Source: Oceanobacillus arenosus
Lineage (GTDB): Bacteria; Bacillota; Bacilli; Bacillales; Amphibacillaceae
Length of the DNA stretch: 64,000 nt
Assembly: GCF_003369575.1 (NCBI RefSeq)
Contig: NZ_PIOC01000016.1
Location: 61,516-125,515 of the forward strand
Reading direction: 5' to 3'
Below the pieces are notes generated by a model. The model saw nothing but the letters and a program-made list of their open reading frames with translations. It was not told where the DNA came from and did not search any database. Below are positions 18,109 to 26,959 of the stretch, piece after piece. Every line of letters begins with the position of its first letter. The stretch's first letter is position 1. A program made the position numbers and the translations under genes.

Positions 18109-18372
18109 ATGAAAGCACAAACATTTACGATAACAGCAGAATCTGGTGTTCATGCAAGACCAGCAACATTATTAGTTAATAAAGCAGGACAATTTGAATC
18201 CGAAGTTAATGTGGCGTATAAAGATAAAACGGTTAATTTAAAATCGATCATGGGCGTTATGTCTTTAGGAATTCCTAAAGGTGCAGAAATCGAAGTTTCT
18301 GCAACTGGTTCTGACGAAGAAGAAGCAATCAATGGGGTTGCAGAAGTAATTAAAGAACACTTAGGTGAGTAA
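18109..18372 (+). CDS. ptsH: Phosphocarrier protein HPr
   Basis: The product is 87 residues and has both regulatory sites of HPr: H15 in 'GVHARPAT', phosphorylated by enzyme I, and S46 in 'KSIMGVMSLG', phosphorylated by HPr kinase. The presence of H15 separates it from Crh, which has another residue there. HPr feeds sugar PTS permeases and, as HPr-Ser-P, is the CcpA cofactor for catabolite control. Unusually, no ptsI follows: a strong terminator and then the convergent kapB come next, so ptsH stands alone here. Confidence 0.93.
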   Translation: MKAQTFTITAESGVHARPATLLVNKAGQFESEVNVAYKDKTVNLKSIMGVMSLGIPKGAEIEVSATGSDEEEAINGVAEVIKEHLGE

Positions 18373-18441
18373 TTAATTTTTAGAATTTAAGTGTGACTTG
18401 GAATGTCGTCTGAATACTTTGAGTGACAATCAAGTTTTCTA

Positions 18442-18479
18442 AGAAGAGCTAGAGGAATAAAACCTCTAGCTCTTCTTTT
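18442..18479. terminator. Terminator between ptsH and kapB
   Basis: AGAAGAGCTAGAGG pairs with CCTCTAGCTCTTCT, followed by TTT. It serves the convergent pair. Confidence 0.9.
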
Positions 18480-18873
18480 AATTATAAATTTTTTCATAGT
18501 AGTTGATTTCAAGTCCATGTAATCTCTCTAATGCGAGCTTATTAAAAGCAGAATCTTGATTTGATAGCTTTTCTTTATATTGAAGTACAGCCTGCTTTAA
18601 TGAGTCCCCATAACTCGGAACTGCTTCAACATAGGGGTGTACAGCAGGTTTTTTAACATTCATCTTTTCATGATGGGCTAATGCCTTTCGTTCATGAAAG
18701 AATACATTCTCAACTTCACCTGGATTATGAAGATCCCCTTGTAATGGATGTTTGTAAACAGCGAGAACTTCTATTAAATAATAATCTCCTCGATCTTCCT
18801 TCGCCACACCAATATAAGTTCCTGAATGATAATGTGCTTTAACAACATCGCCAATGTTAACGATTGCCAACAT
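18478..18873 (-). CDS. kapB: Kinase-associated lipoprotein B (KapB)
   Basis: The product is about 131 residues and resembles KapB, a factor that supports the KinB sporulation kinase branch in B. subtilis. The N-terminal half 'IGDVVKAHYHSGTYIGVAKEDRGDYYLIEVLAVYKHPLQGDLHNPGEV' forms the typical beta-rich domain; the C-terminal half is helical and charged. The start at 18873 is chosen because of an AAAGGAGGGG site just upstream. I do not see a lipobox in this product, so the lipoprotein part of the name is by homology only. No kinB gene is adjacent. Confidence 0.82.
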   Translation of the reverse strand: MLAIVNIGDVVKAHYHSGTYIGVAKEDRGDYYLIEVLAVYKHPLQGDLHNPGEVENVFFHERKALAHHEKMNVKKPAVHPYVEAVPSYGDSLKQAVLQYKEKLSNQDSAFNKLALERLHGLEINYYEKIYN

Positions 18874-19034
18874 AACCCCTCCTTTACTCCATTTAATTGT
18901 GCCAGAAATAGGATGAATTTGCGAATAATTAACTCGCAATTGTTGGTATAAACGAATAATTTGTTATAATTAATAATGTAAGCATTTTAAATATAATGAT
19001 TGAATGATGGAAATATTAAAAGGATGTGAAAATA

Positions 19035-19226
19035 ATGCCATTTCTTTATTTTCCCGATGACAAAACCGCATACTTACCAGCAGCGATCACTTTAATTATT
19101 TTTATGGCCATGGCTGCGGTAACCATGTATTTATTTTATAAGAAGTCAAAAAAGGATGAACAGGCATTTAATGCCAAATACGAGAAGAATCTTCATGAAG
19201 CAAAGGAATCTGTCGAATCAAAATAA
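19035..19226 (+). CDS. Small single-pass membrane protein
   Basis: The product is 63 residues with one membrane segment (about residues 14-36, 'AAITLIIFMAMAAVTMYLFY') and a charged lysine-rich tail that is probably cytoplasmic. An AGGATG site precedes the ATG. I do not recognise the family. It lies 69 bases upstream of the SodC-like gene on the same strand and could share its transcript. Confidence 0.6.
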   Translation: MPFLYFPDDKTAYLPAAITLIIFMAMAAVTMYLFYKKSKKDEQAFNAKYEKNLHEAKESVESK

Positions 19227-19295
19227 AATGTTAATTTGCATGATTGGCTAGCAACTGTGGATACTAAAAGAAAACGTGATGAAGGGGTATGCCAG

Positions 19296-19868
19296 ATGCG
19301 TTTCATATGCTTTTGTTGTTTTATCTTTTTAGTTGCTTGCCAAGGAACTAGTCCGTCGATTAAAGAAGTAGAGATGTACAATACATCCGGTGATATGGTA
19401 GGAACCGCAACTTTAAATGAGCAGCCCGATGGAATTAAAATCCATGTAAAACTGGATGGGCTTGAACCGGGTTTTCATGGGATTCATGTGCATGAATTCC
19501 CAAAATGTGAAGCACCGGATTTTAGTAGTGCTGGAGGTCATCTTAACCCAGAAGGAAAGGAACATGGCTTAATGCGTCCAGATGGCGCACACTTAGGTGA
19601 TTTGCCGAATGTAGAGGCGGATGGGGATGGAGTGGTTGATGCAGAATTAATGCTTGCCGGTGCAACGATGAAAGAAGGAAATAAATCGATTCTCCGTGGG
19701 GAGGGGACCTCGTTAATTGTCTCTGAAAAACAGGATGACGGGGTAAGTCAACCTAGTGGAAACTCTGGTACACGAATTATTTGCGGGAAAATTACTACAG
19801 ATTCGAAAACGGATACAGGGGAGTCGCCCTCAGATCCCACAGAAACAAATAAAGAAAAAGCAGAATAA
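19296..19868 (+). CDS. SodC-like lipoprotein (Cu/Zn superoxide dismutase family, altered copper site)
   Basis: The product is 190 residues. A lipoprotein signal ending 'LVAC' places the lipidated cysteine at about C15. The Cu/Zn SOD fold is clear. H64 and H66 ('HVH') and H82 fit copper ligands, H82, H90, H99 and D102 fit zinc ligands, and C71 with C163 could form the disulfide. The fourth copper ligand, normally His in 'VVHxxxDD', is S143 ('LIVSEKQDD'). B. subtilis YojM is a known family member lacking copper ligands and without normal activity, so reduced or absent dismutase activity is expected. The C-terminus is a charged low-complexity tail. Confidence 0.85.
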   Translation: MRFICFCCFIFLVACQGTSPSIKEVEMYNTSGDMVGTATLNEQPDGIKIHVKLDGLEPGFHGIHVHEFPKCEAPDFSSAGGHLNPEGKEHGLMRPDGAHLGDLPNVEADGDGVVDAELMLAGATMKEGNKSILRGEGTSLIVSEKQDDGVSQPSGNSGTRIICGKITTDSKTDTGESPSDPTETNKEKAE

Positions 19869-19903
19869 AAAACAGCCATGTTAGGCTATAACATGGCTGT
19901 TTT
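19869..19903 (+). terminator. Terminator after the SodC-like gene
   Basis: AACAGCCATGTT pairs with AACATGGCTGTT around a 7-base loop and runs into TTTT. Confidence 0.88.
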
Positions 19904-19926
19904 CGAGTGAGTATTTAGTAATTGGA

Positions 19927-21099
19927 TTAACGATTATTAACGGCATCAATGATTTGCTTTACACCATCCACAAGTGTTGCTTTCGGACAGGCAATATTCA
20001 TACGCATAAATTGTTCTCCTTCATCACCGTAATCAACTCCGGCATTTAGTCCAACCTTTGCCTTTTCAATGAAAAATTGTTTTAATTCTTCGCTGCTCAT
20101 TCCAAGCGCAGTACAGTCAATCCATAATAAATAAGTGCCTTCCCCTTGTACAACTTTTAGCTCTGGTGCATGTTCTTTAAACATTTTTGTTACATATTGT
20201 TGATGACTACTTAGAACGATGACTAGTTCATCAAGCCAAGCTTTTCCATGATTGTATGCAGCTTCAAGTGCTGTATTTGCCATTGTGTTAAGTGAATTGG
20301 AATATCCTTGCTTCGAAAATTGTGCCTTCAACTTATTACGCAATTCCTCGTTTGAAGTAATTGTATAGGATGTTTCTAATCCAGCCAAATTAAAGGTTTT
20401 CGACGGTGCCATGCATGTAATCGTTCGATTGGCAATTTCCTCCGAGAGGGAAGCAATTGGGATATGGGGTTTGCCTGGATAGACAAGGTCTCCATGGATC
20501 TCATCAGAAATAATCAGCACATCATATTTCAAGCATAATCTTGCCATTTCACGTAACTCTTCCTCTGTCCAAACACGACCGACTGGATTATGTGGTGAGC
20601 AAAGAATAAATGCTTTCACTCCAGATTTTAACTTTTCTTCAAAGTCAGCAAAATCAACTGTGTAGTAATTGTCCTGATAGTGAAGCGGGCTTTTCACAAT
20701 TTCCCTCTCATGTGCTTTAATTACATTATAAAATGGAGGATATACAGGGGTTTGAATTAACACCTTGCCGTTTGGCTCGGTAAAAGCTTGAATTGCCATA
20801 TGTAGACTCGTAACGACCCCAGGACTAAAAGAAAGCCATTCTGAATTTATTTCCCAGTCATGCTGGTTTCGCTGCCAATTTACAATCGAATCCGTCAGAT
20901 CATTATCGATGATTGTATATCCATAAATGCCATGCTCCACCCGTTTTTTCAGTGCATCATTTACTGCGTCAGGGGCTTTGAAGTCCATATCGGCAACCCA
21001 CATTGGGATAATATCCTCCGATTGGAAAACAGATTGCAGCATGTCCCACTTTACCGATCTTGTATTTCTTCTATCATGTACTTCTTCAAAGATACTCAT
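19927..21099 (-). CDS. patB: PatB/MalY-type PLP-dependent C-S lyase or aminotransferase
   Basis: The product is 390 residues, of the class I/II aminotransferase fold. 'PMWVADMDF' near the N-terminus and 'CSPHNPVGRVWTEEEL' near residue 160 are typical of the PatB/MalY group. The PLP lysine lies in 'APSKTFNLAG' near residue 230. These enzymes mostly act as cystathionine or cysteine-S-conjugate beta-lyases. The ATG at 21099 follows a GGAGG site. The frame stays open about 180 bases upstream into repeat family A, but that part lacks a binding site and is not protein-like. Confidence 0.88.
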   Translation of the reverse strand: MSIFEEVHDRRNTRSVKWDMLQSVFQSEDIIPMWVADMDFKAPDAVNDALKKRVEHGIYGYTIIDNDLTDSIVNWQRNQHDWEINSEWLSFSPGVVTSLHMAIQAFTEPNGKVLIQTPVYPPFYNVIKAHEREIVKSPLHYQDNYYTVDFADFEEKLKSGVKAFILCSPHNPVGRVWTEEELREMARLCLKYDVLIISDEIHGDLVYPGKPHIPIASLSEEIANRTITCMAPSKTFNLAGLETSYTITSNEELRNKLKAQFSKQGYSNSLNTMANTALEAAYNHGKAWLDELVIVLSSHQQYVTKMFKEHAPELKVVQGEGTYLLWIDCTALGMSSEELKQFFIEKAKVGLNAGVDYGDEGEQFMRMNIACPKATLVDGVKQIIDAVNNR

Positions 21100-21192
21100 T
21101 AAAATCCTCCTACAAGGGTTAAGGTCTAGCATGAATGCTTGGCTAGTTCTATTTATGTTTATTCTATTATAGCAAATCATAGCGGAAATATA

Positions 21193-21332
21193 AGCACAAA
21201 AGCGCAAGCGCCCGTTTGAGCTGTGTACGGAGGTGAGGGAAGTCTCGCTATAGCTTAGCGCTGGAGCTGGACGTGGCAATTCTCAGTAATTAAGTTATCC
21301 AGAACACCCAATTTTATAGTTTCCTAAGCAAT
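21193..21332 (+). repeat. Dispersed repeat family A, copy 2 (module Y form)
   Basis: Begins GCACAAAAGCGCAAGCGCCCG and TTTGAGCTGTGTACGGA, continues with module Y (about 21221-21276, containing GCTTAGCGCTGGAGCTGGAC), and ends TAATTAAGTTATCCAG and TTTATAGTTTCCTAAGCAATA. Nearly the same as the copy at 48081. It lies between patB and the pgi terminator. Confidence 0.88.
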
Positions 21333-21363
21333 AAAAAAAAGCAAAGCGAGAATCGCTTTGCTT
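21333..21363 (-). terminator. Terminator of pgi
   Basis: AAGCAAAGCGA pairs with TCGCTTTGCTT. The minus strand has the T run, so it ends the pgi transcript. Confidence 0.85.
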
Positions 21364-21450
21364 ACAGGGGGAATACGAGAAAGTCTTACATACATAGTTA
21401 TTCCCACTTTAAAGGAAATTAAACACATAAAATAAAATTTTATTTAAAAA

Positions 21451-22797
21451 TTATAAACGTTTTTCCAGTTCTTCTTTTTCACTTTCGAATCCAGGTTTGC
21501 CTAGAAGTGCGAACATGTTTTTCTTGTATGCTTCAACACCCGGTTGGTCAAATGGATTTACGCCAAGTAAATAACCGCTGATTGCACATGCTTTTTCGAA
21601 GAAGTATACAAGGTAGCCGAATGTATAGGCATCAAGTGCAGGTACTTCAACGATCAGGTTTGGAACGTCTCCATCTGTATGTGCTAGCATTGTTCCTTGG
21701 AATGCTTTGTCATTAATTTCATGGATTGTTTTGCCAGCTAAGTAATTCAGTCCATCAGAATTATTTTCTTCTGCTTCTAATGTTAATTCTTTTTTAGAGC
21801 TGTTAACATGTAGAACCGTTTCAAAAATATTTCTACGTCCTTCTTGAATATATTGACCTAATGAATGCAAGTCAGTTGTAAAGTTAGCGGAAGAAGGGTA
21901 GATACCTTTTTGGTCTTTTCCTTCACTTTCGCCAAATAACTGTTTCCACCACTCAGAGAAGTATTGCAGGCTTGGCTCGTAATTAATTAATAGCTCTGTA
22001 ACTTTTCCTTTACTATATAAAACATTACGAACTGCTGCATATTGGTATGCAGGGTTTTTCTCTAAGCTAGGCTCAGCGAAATCATTCATCGCATCTCTTG
22101 CGCCTTGCATAATGTCATCAATTGCAACACCACTAACTGCGATTGGTAACAATCCAACAGCTGTTAGGACAGAATAACGGCCACCAACATCATCTGGAAT
22201 AACAAATGTTTCATAACCAGCTTCATCCGCAGAAGTTTTTAGTGCACCTCTTGCTTTATCTGTTGTTGCATAGATGCGTTGTTTTGCTTCTTCAACGCCA
22301 TATATTTCTTCTAGGTATTTCTTGAAGATACGGAATGCAACTGCAGGTTCTGTAGTTGTCCCACTCTTAGAAATAACATTGATAGAGAAATCCTTGTCCT
22401 TCAAGACATCAAATAATTCGCTAATATATGTTGAACTTAAATGATTTCCAACAAAAATGATTTGTGGTGCTTTTCTTTCTTCATTAGAAAGTAGGTTTTG
22501 AAATGAATGGTTGAGCATCTCAACTGCCGCACGAGCACCTAAATAAGAACCGCCAATACCGATAACTAATAAAATATCGGAATCATTTTTAATCTTCTCA
22601 GCGCTTGCTTTAATACGTGCATATTCTTCTTTGTCGTAGTTCTCAGGAAGGTCAATCCAACCTAGGAAGTCACTGCCAACGCCGGTTTTATTATGTAATT
22701 GGCTATGTGCTGTTTGAACATAATCACTTAAGTTCGCAATTTCCTGTTCGTTAAAGAACTTTAATGCTTTATCATACGTAAATGAAACATGTGTCAT
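21451..22797 (-). CDS. pgi: Glucose-6-phosphate isomerase
   Basis: The product is 448 residues, the usual length for the Bacillus-type enzyme. Signatures are '[18 protein letters not shown]' near residues 79-96, '[16 protein letters not shown]' near 141-156, and '[14 protein letters not shown]' near 205-218. '[18 protein letters not shown]' lies near the C-terminus. It interconverts glucose-6-phosphate and fructose-6-phosphate in glycolysis and gluconeogenesis. A GGAGGAAG site precedes the ATG. It appears monocistronic. Confidence 0.96.
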   Translation of the reverse strand: MTHVSFTYDKALKFFNEQEIANLSDYVQTAHSQLHNKTGVGSDFLGWIDLPENYDKEEYARIKASAEKIKNDSDILLVIGIGGSYLGARAAVEMLNHSFQNLLSNEERKAPQIIFVGNHLSSTYISELFDVLKDKDFSINVISKSGTTTEPAVAFRIFKKYLEEIYGVEEAKQRIYATTDKARGALKTSADEAGYETFVIPDDVGGRYSVLTAVGLLPIAVSGVAIDDIMQGARDAMNDFAEPSLEKNPAYQYAAVRNVLYSKGKVTELLINYEPSLQYFSEWWKQLFGESEGKDQKGIYPSSANFTTDLHSLGQYIQEGRRNIFETVLHVNSSKKELTLEAEENNSDGLNYLAGKTIHEINDKAFQGTMLAHTDGDVPNLIVEVPALDAYTFGYLVYFFEKACAISGYLLGVNPFDQPGVEAYKKNMFALLGKPGFESEKEELEKRL

Positions 22798-22920
22798 GAA
22801 TCTTCCTCCTTTAATGCTACAATATGAATTTATAATCTAACTTTAACGAATTGTCACCATTAAATCAAGGACGAGAATTAACAAATGACGATGTATAGTG
22901 AAATGTAGTGAATTCGGGTA

Positions 22921-22957
22921 AAAAAAAGAAGCATCATCAAGAAGGAAAGCGATGCTT
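22921..22957 (-). terminator. Terminator of yugI
   Basis: GAAGCATC pairs with GATGCTTC and the minus strand continues into a T run of seven. Confidence 0.8.
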
Positions 22958-22980
22958 CCTCTCGATAATGCTTCGATTAA

Positions 22981-23361
22981 TTATTTTTTGAAAGAGCTTG
23001 ATTGCTCGATCCATTCTTCAAGCTTATCTTTCAACGTATTGAAACCAGCTGTATCGTTATCTTGTTGGACCTGTTTAACAGGTTGTGTTCTCTTTGTTTG
23101 CGCAGGTTTTGCAGGTGCTTCTTCTGTAGCGCGGATAGATAAGGAAACTTTATTTTTTTCTTCATCTACGTTTAAAACTTTCACTTTTACTTCATCGCCA
23201 ACTGTTAAATGGTCGTTAATATCTTTAACAAAACCATGTGTTACTTCTGAAATATGAACCAAACCTTGTGTTTCTTCATCTAAAGCAACAAATGCGCCAT
23301 ATGATTGAATGCCAGTTACTTTTCCATCAATAATTTGACCAGCTTCAAATTTGTTAGTCAT
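22981..23361 (-). CDS. yugI: YugI, S1-domain general stress protein 13
   Basis: The product is about 126 residues. Residues 5-75 or so form one S1 RNA-binding domain ('GQIIDGKVTGIQSYGAFVALDEETQGLVHISEV'). The remainder is a polar linker and a helical tail. It matches YugI/GSP13, a ribosome-associated stress protein in B. subtilis. The start chosen at 23361 gives the usual N-terminus; an ATG three codons upstream is also possible. Related to the cytosolic S1 proteins encoded beside other core genes. No operon partner. Confidence 0.86.
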   Translation of the reverse strand: MTNKFEAGQIIDGKVTGIQSYGAFVALDEETQGLVHISEVTHGFVKDINDHLTVGDEVKVKVLNVDEEKNKVSLSIRATEEAPAKPAQTKRTQPVKQVQQDNDTAGFNTLKDKLEEWIEQSSSFKK

Positions 23362-23462
23362 GCTGAACAACTCCTATATCTAATCGATTCTTTTTACACA
23401 ATATATTATTTTATCACAAAGGGTTGATTCTAGCAAAGTTAATTTAGAAAAGCATACCGGCA

Positions 23463-24461
23463 TTACAAACGTGCGAGTGTTACGAGTACATCCCCATGCT
23501 CTAAAACAAAATCTGCAGATGGATGAATCCTATATTGTTTATCACGAATAATACCGAGGAGTAAATGGTCACCTTTTAATAAGTGATGGGATATCGCTGC
23601 AAATTGTTTCTTCTCCAGTTCAGGTGCAAGTGGAAGATGTAAAAATTGCTGCTTGCTAAGAATATGTAAAATATCTTCAAAGGGTGTAACTGCGATGGAA
23701 TGTGTAAGTTCATGATAAAATAATGCACTCATGAAATCATTCGAACGGACAATCGTTGTTGCACCTGCACGCAAGGCATTTTCTATTTGGGTTTTTGATA
23801 AAACTTCTGCAATGATCGGGATGTTTTCATTATTTCCCCGAATTGCGACTGTCGCAAGGATTGTATATGTATCCGCCTGCCGCTCATTTTTAATAAGTTC
23901 AGCAGTGATAAGTGCCCGGTCTGCATGCCGAATATTCGCTTTCGCCAGTATCGTATCTTCTGTTGCATCTCCATGAATAAAATGGATCGGATATTCGTTG
24001 AATGAAACATGACGCAATGTCCTGTCAATTAGGACGATATTTTCGTTTGGATTATTTTCTAATACCACTTTGATTAATTGCCTGGTCCGTTCATTCCAGC
24101 CGACAAAGACGAGATGTCCAGTACCTTTATAGACAAGCCTGCCATACTCGATATCCTGCTCGCGCTTTATTGTGCCTGAGGCAATGGAAGTAATATAAAA
24201 TCCAATTAAGCCACCACCTGTTAGGATTAGCAGAATGCCAATCAATCTGCCACTTGTTGTTACCGGCGCAAAGTCACCGAACCCAACTGTTGCTGCTGTA
24301 ACAAACGCCCACCATATTCCTTCAAAAATTGTTGGGAATTGAGAAGGCTCAACAAAGTGAATCAAGATGCCAAAGAAACACATAAGAATAAGAATGGTTA
24401 TCAATAGTTTGACGATAATAGGAGTTCGAAAGTATATCAGTTTAAACTGTTTGATTATCAT
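23463..24461 (-). CDS. yugO: YugO-type potassium channel with RCK/TrkA-N domain
   Basis: The product is 332 residues. Two membrane helices (about 17-36 and 73-95) flank a pore loop with the K+ selectivity filter TVGFGD at 58-63. An RCK (TrkA-N) domain follows from about residue 115 ('GHLVFVGWNERTRQLI'), and a TrkA-C-like domain is at the end. YugO is the potassium channel that carries electrical signalling in B. subtilis biofilms. The ATG at 24461 is chosen over a GTG at 24470, because the AGGTGA site lies 6 bases before the ATG. Confidence 0.9.
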   Translation of the reverse strand: MIIKQFKLIYFRTPIIVKLLITILILMCFFGILIHFVEPSQFPTIFEGIWWAFVTAATVGFGDFAPVTTSGRLIGILLILTGGGLIGFYITSIASGTIKREQDIEYGRLVYKGTGHLVFVGWNERTRQLIKVVLENNPNENIVLIDRTLRHVSFNEYPIHFIHGDATEDTILAKANIRHADRALITAELIKNERQADTYTILATVAIRGNNENIPIIAEVLSKTQIENALRAGATTIVRSNDFMSALFYHELTHSIAVTPFEDILHILSKQQFLHLPLAPELEKKQFAAISHHLLKGDHLLLGIIRDKQYRIHPSADFVLEHGDVLVTLARL

Positions 24462-24521
24462 GGAGGTCACCTATTTATATAGTATCTTTTACAATTCAGT
24501 ATGGACAATAAGAAGTACGGT

Positions 24522-24713
24522 TTATACGCGGTGATTGGATAGAGACTTTTGGTTAGAAAAATAGTGTTGGTTTAATATATGATAAACTTCATCCCAAAAA
24601 TCTGTATTTTCACGATAAGATTTCTTAAAAGAAGCATACATTTCTTTTACTTTTTCATCGTAATTAGGAGATGCTTTATCTGGCAGATTGCTTTGGAATT
24701 CATTAACTTTTTG
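24522..24713 (-). pseudogene. Possible gene remnant, open frame without a good start
   Basis: The minus strand is open for 63 codons between stops. It reads a protein-like polar sequence (ending 'FWDEVYHILNQHYFSNQKS'), but the only ATG (24637) leaves 38 residues and has no clear ribosome binding site. It could be the 3' end of a decayed gene. I do not recognise the family, and it could also be chance. Confidence 0.25.
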
Positions 24714-24754
24714 TTATGATATAGAAGTGTTAGATGCATGAGGAGGAAATAGGT

Positions 24755-25813
24755 ATGATAAAAGCGAATCAAGATTTTTTACTGGAATTATTAAATACTC
24801 CATCGCCATCAAGTATGGAAATGGAGATTCAGAAAAAGTGGATAAATTATGTAAAGACGTTTGCAGATGAAATTAGAACAGACAATGCAGGGAATGCAAT
24901 TGGAGTATTGAATCCAGATGCATCATTTAAAGTATTATTAGCAGGGCATGCCGATGAAATTGCACTTGTAGTTAATCGGATTGATAATGAAGGCTACTTG
25001 CATTTTGATAAAATGGGCGGTATTAATCCAAAAGCTGCAGTTGGGATGCGTGTTATGGTTCTAGGAGCAGGGGCTACGGTTACAGGTGTCACTGGTGTGA
25101 ATGCCCAGCATCATGGCGGACTTAAGAATGACTTCGATTTATCAGACCTATTCATTGACTGTGGATTCAAGACAAAAGAAGAAGCAGAAAAATACGTGCA
25201 AATTGGCGACCTATGTGTATATAAAACAGAACCGGAAATTCTAATGGATCGCTACATAGCTGGCCGTGGTCTTGATAACAGAACAGGTTCATTTATTGTT
25301 GCTGAGGTATTAAAACGCTTAGCAGAAAAGGATGTTAAAGTCGGTGTATATGCAGTAAGCACGGTTAATGAAGAAACGAATATGGGCGGAGCTTATTTTG
25401 CAGCTGCCGGAATCGAGCCGACAATGGCGATTGCATGTGATGTTACGTTTGCAACAGATTATCCAGGCGTAGACAAAAACAAACATGGTGATGTTCGCTT
25501 AGAGAAAGGTCCAGTGCTTGCTAAAGGAGCTCCAATCAATATTAAAATCAATAAATTACTGGAGCAGGCGGCGAGTGTTCTCAACATGAATGTTCAGTAT
25601 GAATTAACACCTAGAATGACAGGGACAGATGCAGATAAAATGCGATTAACTGGTAAAGGTGTTCCAGTATCACTAGTATCACTGCCATTACGCTACATGC
25701 ATTCACCAGTTGAAACAGCTAGCCTTCAAGATATTGATGAAGAAATTGAATTGCTCGTAACAATGATTGCTGGATTAACCGGCAATGAAAGTTTAAATCC
25801 TTTGGAGGATTAA
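24755..25813 (+). CDS. M42 family metallo-aminopeptidase
   Basis: The product is 352 residues. It shows the five metal ligands of the M42 family: H65 in 'AGHADEIALVV', D174 in 'RGLDNRTG', E207 in 'VNEETNMGG' with E206 as the catalytic base, D229 in 'CDVTFATD', and a C-terminal His in 'RYMHSPVE'. These enzymes form tetrahedral dodecamers (TET) and remove N-terminal residues from peptides; some members of the group have been called endoglucanases in error. The start at 24755 is behind a GAGGAGG site. It is monocistronic with a terminator. Confidence 0.9.
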   Translation: MIKANQDFLLELLNTPSPSSMEMEIQKKWINYVKTFADEIRTDNAGNAIGVLNPDASFKVLLAGHADEIALVVNRIDNEGYLHFDKMGGINPKAAVGMRVMVLGAGATVTGVTGVNAQHHGGLKNDFDLSDLFIDCGFKTKEEAEKYVQIGDLCVYKTEPEILMDRYIAGRGLDNRTGSFIVAEVLKRLAEKDVKVGVYAVSTVNEETNMGGAYFAAAGIEPTMAIACDVTFATDYPGVDKNKHGDVRLEKGPVLAKGAPINIKINKLLEQAASVLNMNVQYELTPRMTGTDADKMRLTGKGVPVSLVSLPLRYMHSPVETASLQDIDEEIELLVTMIAGLTGNESLNPLED

Positions 25814-25860
25814 AGAGTTTTTAAGTTGTAAATGAATGAGGAAGAAAATTAATCATAGTA

Positions 25861-25906
25861 AAAAACACACGTTATTTTATGAAAAAAAATAACGTGTGTT
25901 TTTTTG
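25861..25906 (+). terminator. Terminator after the M42 gene
   Basis: AAAAACACACGTTATTTT pairs with AAAATAACGTGTGTTTTT and ends in seven T. Long near-perfect stem. Confidence 0.92.
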
Positions 25907-26054
25907 TATTATACAGCGTTAGATTTTTACTGTAATATTTTGTTAATTCATATGAGAGAGTATTCTTAGTTATGGTAAGATTAAGATCTAAGCTATATAA
26001 GAAATAATTCATTTATTTTATACTGAAAGGAATTTATAGAAGGGGGAAATAAAG

Positions 26055-26279
26055 TTGAAAATACTTCGACTTATTTTAGCCATTATTGTTGTTGCAGTAT
26101 CCAGCTATGGTTTGACGACTGGCAACTCAGAGGTATTAATACCGTATGCTTTGTTATTTTTAGGATTAATGCTTTTAGTTACTGGAATAACTGAATTTAA
26201 AGAAAGGCGAAAGGCAAATGCGATTATCTTATTTATTGTGACTGGATTTAGTTTTTTTGTCGCTGCATATACTTTTTAA
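26055..26279 (+). CDS. DUF3953-type small membrane protein
   Basis: The product is 74 residues with two or three membrane segments (about 3-20, 30-46, 55-72) and a short basic loop (FKERRKAN). It resembles the DUF3953 family of unknown function. The start is TTG at 26055 behind GGGGGAAA. It opens a run of plus-strand accessory genes. Confidence 0.7.
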   Translation: MKILRLILAIIVVAVSSYGLTTGNSEVLIPYALLFLGLMLLVTGITEFKERRKANAIILFIVTGFSFFVAAYTF

Positions 26280-26350
26280 TATTGGCAAGCTAATTATCCG
26301 ACGACATGTATTTATGTAATTAATCGAATACAAATAAGGGAGGAATGCAT

Positions 26351-26869
26351 TTGAAAAGAAGAGTATTTAGGTTTTCTCCAATTGCTATCGTCGCCATATT
26401 TCTTATATTGATAGTCGGGTGTTCTGATAATCCTGAAATAAAGTCACAAGATGAGAATATCCAGACAATTGAAGCTGTGCTACAGAATACCCTTACAGGT
26501 CCTGATGATGAATTGAAGCATATATTGGAAGAGGATTTTGACGCTTTAGGACCATACGAAGAAAAGTTATATAAGGATTACTTTGCAGATGAAGCGTCCT
26601 ACATTGGATTTATTTCCATCTATGGTTCAACAACATTGTTAACGTCGGAAACAAAAGATTATGAATTCGAGGTAACAAAGATTGAATATGAAAAAACAGA
26701 CTCCAAAGAAATCATTTATAATTTTTCTGTAGAATTACAGTACCAGAAAGAGGGCAGTGAGTTATCAGAAGTTGGAATTGTTGATGGGCAAGCTAATTTG
26801 AATGAAGCACATAAAATAGAACGGATATTAATTCGGGCTGGAGATTTTTTGAATGGGTTTGAAAAATAG
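26351..26869 (+). CDS. Putative lipoprotein of unknown function
   Basis: The product is 172 residues. A basic N-terminus and hydrophobic segment end in a lipobox 'LIVGC', so it is probably a membrane-anchored lipoprotein on the outer face. The mature part is acidic and probably a mixed alpha/beta domain; I do not recognise it. The TTG at 26351 is preferred over the ATG at 26345, because the GGGAGG site (26338-26343) is too close to the ATG. It sits 71 bases after the DUF3953 gene and may share its transcript. Confidence 0.72.
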   Translation: MKRRVFRFSPIAIVAIFLILIVGCSDNPEIKSQDENIQTIEAVLQNTLTGPDDELKHILEEDFDALGPYEEKLYKDYFADEASYIGFISIYGSTTLLTSETKDYEFEVTKIEYEKTDSKEIIYNFSVELQYQKEGSELSEVGIVDGQANLNEAHKIERILIRAGDFLNGFEK

Positions 26870-26959
26870 AATGATTAATTGAAAATTGCTTGTCCATATA
26901 TTGAGTTTAGGTCAAATATTTGCATAAAGAGTAATTACTTTTTTATTGGAGGAGAAAAT

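Noticed and set aside
21100..21279. 60-residue N-terminal extension of patB
   Set aside because: It reads through repeat family A, lacks a binding site, and exceeds the family's usual N-terminus; the ATG at 21099 with GGAGG is better.
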